Positions 7,643-10,310 of a DNA stretch of 10,310 nt are shown in pieces. Position 1 is the stretch's first letter; every line of letters begins with the position of its first letter. Position numbers and translations under genes: made by a program. This DNA comes from a bacterium. Its GTDB lineage: Bacteria; UBA10199; DSSB01. Below the pieces are notes generated by a model. That model ran no database searches. It saw nothing but the letters and a program-made list of their open reading frames with translations, and was not told the DNA's origin. The stretch covers positions 1-10,310 of the forward strand of contig JAUHYS010000053.1 in the NCBI GenBank assembly GCA_030426445.1, given 5' to 3'.

Positions 7643-8644
7643 TTAGTAGCCTGCGATATACTTAGTCAGGTCAATCATCCGTTGACTAAAAGCAGTTTCA
7701 TTATCATACCAGGCTAAAACCTTGACTAAATTACCTTCCATCACATTGGTAGAAAGGGCATCAATGACTGCCGAAAATTGAGAACCATTAAAATCTCCAC
7801 TCACCAGCGGCGCTTCACAGTAGTCCAGAATCCCTTTGAGCGAACTGCGTGTTGCTTCCTGAAAACACTGATTGACCTCTTGAATGCTAGTGTTTTTTTC
7901 TACCTGTACCACCAAGTCAATTAATGAAACGTTGGGAGTGGGAACACGAATGGCGATACCATCGATCTTGCCCTTAAGCTGAGGCATCACCAAGCCCAAT
8001 GCCTTGGTCGCTCCTGTTGTTGTGGGAATCTGATTGAGAGCAGCCGCTCGGGTACGGCGTAAATCCTTATGGGAAGCACAAATCAAGCGCTGGTCATTGG
8101 TATAACTGTGCACCGTGGTCATAAAACCTTTGCTGATTTTAAAGTTTTCATCCAAAACCATGGCTACAGGGGCTAAACAATTTGTCGTACAGGAGGCATT
8201 AGAAACCAAAACATGCCTTTCTGGATCATACATCGTGTGATTAATACCATAAACGAGCGTCACATCACTGTCCTTGCCTGGTGCACTGACGACTACCCGT
8301 TTGGGACCGGAACTTAAATGATCTTCACAGTGTTGGCGGTCACGAAAACGGCCCGTACATTCTAAAACAAAATCTACTTGGCTCTTGCCCCAGTCGATGG
8401 CCTTAGGCTCCTCACCCTGGCTACATAAAACTTTTTTTCCATTGATAAGAATGAAATCTTCTCCAGACTCCACCTCTCCTTGAAAGGTCCCATGAACTGT
8501 ATCGTAAGTCAAAAGGTGAGCCAAGGTCTCCGGAGGAGACAGATCATTAATTTGCACCACTTCGATCTCTGGATCTTTAACACTTAAACGACAGACAGCT
8601 CGACCAATGCGACCAAATCCATTAATACCAATGCGAATACTCAT
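7643..8644 (-). CDS. gap: Glyceraldehyde-3-phosphate dehydrogenase
   Basis: Oxidises and phosphorylates glyceraldehyde 3-phosphate to 1,3-bisphosphoglycerate with NAD(P)+. The 333-residue protein has the Rossmann glycine motif INGFGRIGR (7-15), IND with Asp34 binding the adenine ribose, catalytic Cys152 in SNASCTTNCLAP, His179 in TVHSYTNDQ, and the conserved RVPTPNVS and WYDNE elements. Asp34-Leu35 is the NAD-type arrangement, but the loop after NDQR reads LICASH where the NAD enzyme of Geobacillus has ILDLPH; Ala-Ser at this spot is found in plastid NADP-capable enzymes. Cofactor preference is therefore uncertain. The ATG has AGGA 7 bases upstream. It is the first gene of the operon with pgk, tpiA, secG and tRNA-Leu. 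Confidence 0.97.
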   Translation of the reverse strand: MSIRIGINGFGRIGRAVCRLSVKDPEIEVVQINDLSPPETLAHLLTYDTVHGTFQGEVESGEDFILINGKKVLCSQGEEPKAIDWGKSQVDFVLECTGRFRDRQHCEDHLSSGPKRVVVSAPGKDSDVTLVYGINHTMYDPERHVLVSNASCTTNCLAPVAMVLDENFKISKGFMTTVHSYTNDQRLICASHKDLRRTRAAALNQIPTTTGATKALGLVMPQLKGKIDGIAIRVPTPNVSLIDLVVQVEKNTSIQEVNQCFQEATRSSLKGILDYCEAPLVSGDFNGSQFSAVIDALSTNVMEGNLVKVLAWYDNETAFSQRMIDLTKYIAGY

Positions 8645-8685
8645 TGTTTTTTCCTATGTTAGATAGATGAAATTTCGTTGACTGA

Positions 8686-8714
8686 CCTCTAACCGAGCCC
8701 AGTCGGAGTGTCAA
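8686..8714 (-). promoter_or_regulatory. Putative sigma-70-type promoter of the gap operon
   Basis: A perfect -35 TTGACA (8714-8709) is followed after 17 bases by TAGAGG (8691-8686), a weak -10 with three of six matches to TATAAT. Transcription would start near 8680, leaving a leader of about 35 bases before gap. The rest of the 8645-8780 interval shows nothing else I can support. Confidence 0.45.
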
Positions 8715-8780
8715 CAGAGATAGTGGAAAGAATACAGAACTACAGACGGAGTTAAGAAAAGTCCTAACGAAGGAAATGAA

Positions 8781-9029
8781 CTAGAGTCCTAAAGCCTCCA
8801 AAGCGTTTTGCCACGGAGTCACAAGTACATTGCCGACTTTTCTTTTGCGAGGCTCCCGATAAATACAAAAGGCCTCACTGCCTTTGAGCTTCGTTGAATA
8901 AAAAAGGAAGTTTTTGGACTTCGTCGATGACAATCCGTTTAACTTGACGGGGAAGCGCTTCAAGTTCTTCAGTGTGGGTTTACCAACTCTCCGAGGACTG
9001 GAAAAAAACAATTTCCATGACATGGGCAT
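8781..9029 (-). pseudogene. Relic of a P-loop AAA ATPase (DUF4143-like class)
   Basis: An 82-codon frame is open here, but it reads as fragments of a much larger protein. In the frame starting at 9029, LFFSSPRRVGKPTL (9011-8970) resembles the Walker A region of COG1373-type ATPases, with the first Gly changed to Ser and a Thr to Pro. In a second frame (8979-8878) the sequence TEELEALPRQ then IVIDEVQKLP is a clear Walker B with its usual lead-in, ending at a TGA at 8877-8875. The first frame resumes with a C-terminal end, AFCIYREPRKRKVGN then LVTPWQNALEAL, stopping at 8783-8781. Intact relatives have about 350-400 residues, so some 250 or more are missing between Walker B and the C-terminus, and a stretch seems lost between Walker A and B. 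I infer frameshift plus internal deletions. The 70 bases between 9029 and the intact ATPase gene hold no recognisable gene. Confidence 0.65.
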
Positions 9030-9099
9030 ATCCAGCTACTTCTTGTTCATCCCGAGTAGAAACAAAAGTAGTCTTCGCTTAAGGCCATTTCAATTCCGA

Positions 9100-10245
9100 C
9101 TAAAGCTCCAGATCTAAAAACGGTATGTAATTTTGTGGAGTCACCACATGGTATTCTGAGTTTTGATAAGTATTGATCCAGTCTTTAGGGATTTTGTTTT
9201 TTGAGGCTTTATATTTAAATTCGTAAGCGAATAACTTACCGTTGCGCTCTTCGATGAGGTCGATTTCTTTTTTATCATAAGTTCGCCAAAAGTAATATTG
9301 GCTATGGATTTTTTGATAAGTGTGGCTTTTGATGCGTTCTATCAGCATAAAGTTTTCCCAAAGTTGTCCTGCGTCGTTTCGTAGGTCCATGGGATTAAAG
9401 TTTGAGATCAAAGCATTGCGAATCCCTAAGTCATAAAAATAGTACTTACTCATTTTACTGACTTCCTTGCGGAGATTACGAGAAAATCCCTCCAGACGAA
9501 AGAGTACAAAAGACTTTTCTAAAAGGTCGAGATGATGCGCAACCGTATTTTTATCTACACCTAAAGTATTGGCTAGTTCATTGGTAGAAACTTGACTACC
9601 CACCTGAAATGCCAACAAACGTAACAAATCAAAAATTTTCTTTGAGCTTTTAACCTTATCAAAGTCTAAAATATCTTTTAACAAATAGGAATGCGCTAAC
9701 TCGGTCACACGCTCTGCTTTTTGTTGAGACGAGTTAGCCAAAAGAACATCTGGATACATGCCGTAGATCAAAAATTGCGGTAAGAGTTTTTCAAAGTCGT
9801 AGGAATCAAAAAAGCCCCTGACCTCACTTAAGGCAAGCGGATAAAGTGTGATCGTTTTTTTTCTGCCAGTAAGGGCCTCACCTGTATGATTAAGCAGGTC
9901 AAAAGAAGAAGATCCCGTAACAATCACTTTGATGTTAGGAAGATTATCAACGATGAGTTTAAGAGCCCTGCCAATACGAGGGATTTTTTGCGCCTCGTCA
10001 ATGGCTATCAAAGAGTAGGAAGAGAGTTTATTTCTGAGTACAGTTAAATCACATTGTGATAACTCGTTTGCAAAAGGAATATCGTCTCCCGTTTTATATA
10101 GGTATTTCGATTTTTGTGGATTAAGATAGGCTTTGAGCAAGGTGGTTTTTCCCACTTGGCGGGGACCATAAAGGATGAGCACCTTGTTGTCTTCAACCCA
10201 ATCTTTTATTTTGATAAGGCGCTTAATATATTTTTTATGACTCAT
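9100..10245 (-). CDS. AAA+ ATPase with DUF4143 and nuclease-like C-terminus
   Basis: Predicted ATPase of 381 residues, the usual length for this family. The N-terminal AAA part has Walker A GPRQVGKT (27-34), Walker B LIAIDEAQ (79-86), a sensor strand VIVTGSSS (107-114) and LTGR (125-128) before the typical YPLALSE. Residues about 190-280 include a winged-helix-like segment (STNELANTLGVDKNTVAHHL, 220-239) and the DUF4143 signature YYFYDLGIRNAL (268-279). The C-terminal part has E327-x-D329 and E342-x-K344, the arrangement seen in the PD-(D/E)XK restriction-enzyme fold. The function of the family is not established. It stands alone with its own promoter, next to a decayed gene of similar type. 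A weak GGA lies 6 bases before the ATG. All key motifs are intact, so the gene is probably functional. Confidence 0.9.
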   Translation of the reverse strand: MSHKKYIKRLIKIKDWVEDNKVLILYGPRQVGKTTLLKAYLNPQKSKYLYKTGDDIPFANELSQCDLTVLRNKLSSYSLIAIDEAQKIPRIGRALKLIVDNLPNIKVIVTGSSSFDLLNHTGEALTGRKKTITLYPLALSEVRGFFDSYDFEKLLPQFLIYGMYPDVLLANSSQQKAERVTELAHSYLLKDILDFDKVKSSKKIFDLLRLLAFQVGSQVSTNELANTLGVDKNTVAHHLDLLEKSFVLFRLEGFSRNLRKEVSKMSKYYFYDLGIRNALISNFNPMDLRNDAGQLWENFMLIERIKSHTYQKIHSQYYFWRTYDKKEIDLIEERNGKLFAYEFKYKASKNKIPKDWINTYQNSEYHVVTPQNYIPFLDLEL

Positions 10246-10266
10246 TATCGATCCAGATTGATCTAA

Positions 10267-10296
10267 ATTATATTAAATAAAGTGATTTATAGTCAC
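10267..10296 (-). promoter_or_regulatory. Putative promoter of the DUF4143 ATPase gene
   Basis: A perfect -10 TATAAT (10272-10267) lies 18 bases after GTGACT (10296-10291), which matches TTGACA in four of six positions. Transcription would begin about 15 bases before the ATG at 10245, giving a very short leader. The surrounding DNA is strongly AT-rich. Confidence 0.55.
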
Positions 10297-10309
10297 CATT
10301 TTATATTAA
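10268..10309. repeat. Direct repeat TTATATTAA flanking a GTGA/TCAC dyad
   Basis: TTATATTAA occurs at 10268-10276 and again at 10301-10309, 33 bases apart (about three helical turns). Between them is GTGA-N7-TCAC (10282-10296), an inverted repeat that overlaps the putative -35 element. The arrangement could be an operator, but in DNA this AT-rich the direct repeat could be chance. Confidence 0.35.
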
Positions 10310-10310
10310 T

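Noticed and set aside
8760..8792. AGTCCTAA direct repeat (8760-8767 and 8785-8792) as a mobile-element footprint
   Set aside because: Eight bases only, no inverted termini or transposase nearby; likely chance.
8781..9029. A novel 82-residue small protein
   Set aside because: Its ends match ATPase N- and C-terminal pieces and a Walker B sits in another frame between them, so a relic explains it better.
8914..9117. 67-codon plus-strand frame overlapping the relic
   Set aside because: Antisense to the relic and to the end of the intact ATPase gene, with no recognisable motif.
10282..10296. GTGA-N7-TCAC as a CRP site
   Set aside because: CRP-type sites have a six-base spacer and flanking T/A (TGTGA-N6-TCACA); here the spacer is seven and the flanks do not fit.

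Overview
The window carries ordinary bacterial housekeeping DNA (roughly mid-40s % GC by eye) and, at its right end, a short accessory patch. The organism is probably a Gram-negative bacterium, plausibly from the old Deltaproteobacteria or Bdellovibrionota. The reasons are the combination of an ileS-lspA-lgt cluster, a glycolytic gap-pgk-tpiA-secG operon, and a SecG with a long Ala/Glu/Thr/Pro-rich tail. The taxon is an inference; no 16S rRNA or other phylogenetic marker was used.

Bases 1-5043 (+ strand) hold one tightly packed operon: ileS (isoleucyl-tRNA synthetase, start codon cut by the window edge), lspA (signal peptidase II), lgt (prolipoprotein diacylglyceryl transferase) and a CPBP-family intramembrane protease. 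Two junctions are ATGA stop/start overlaps and the third has only 3 bases, so translational coupling is likely. Lgt and LspA carry out the first two steps of lipoprotein maturation. The third membrane enzyme in the same operon is the most interesting functional suggestion in the window, because its active-site region recalls protein-sorting CPBP proteases.

Bases 8644-5049 (- strand) hold a second operon converging on the first: gap, pgk, tpiA, secG (GTG start directly after the tpiA stop) and a tRNA-Leu(GAG) gene. A recognisable but imperfect sigma-70-type promoter lies upstream of gap. The tRNA ends five bases from the stop of the protease gene, and a run of seven T follows its discriminator base. 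Together these genes supply lower glycolysis, a Sec translocon subunit and a leucine tRNA.

Bases 8645-10310 are accessory. An intact AAA+ ATPase with a DUF4143 region and a restriction-enzyme-like C-terminal fold (9100-10245, -) has its own promoter with a perfect TATAAT. Between it and gap lies a relic of a second P-loop ATPase of the same broad kind: a damaged Walker A, a Walker B and a C-terminal end can be read, but in two frames and with the middle missing. No CRISPR array, insertion sequence, rRNA or other defence system was seen. I found no undescribed multi-gene system. The best leads are the protease in the lipoprotein operon and the paired intact and decayed ATPases.
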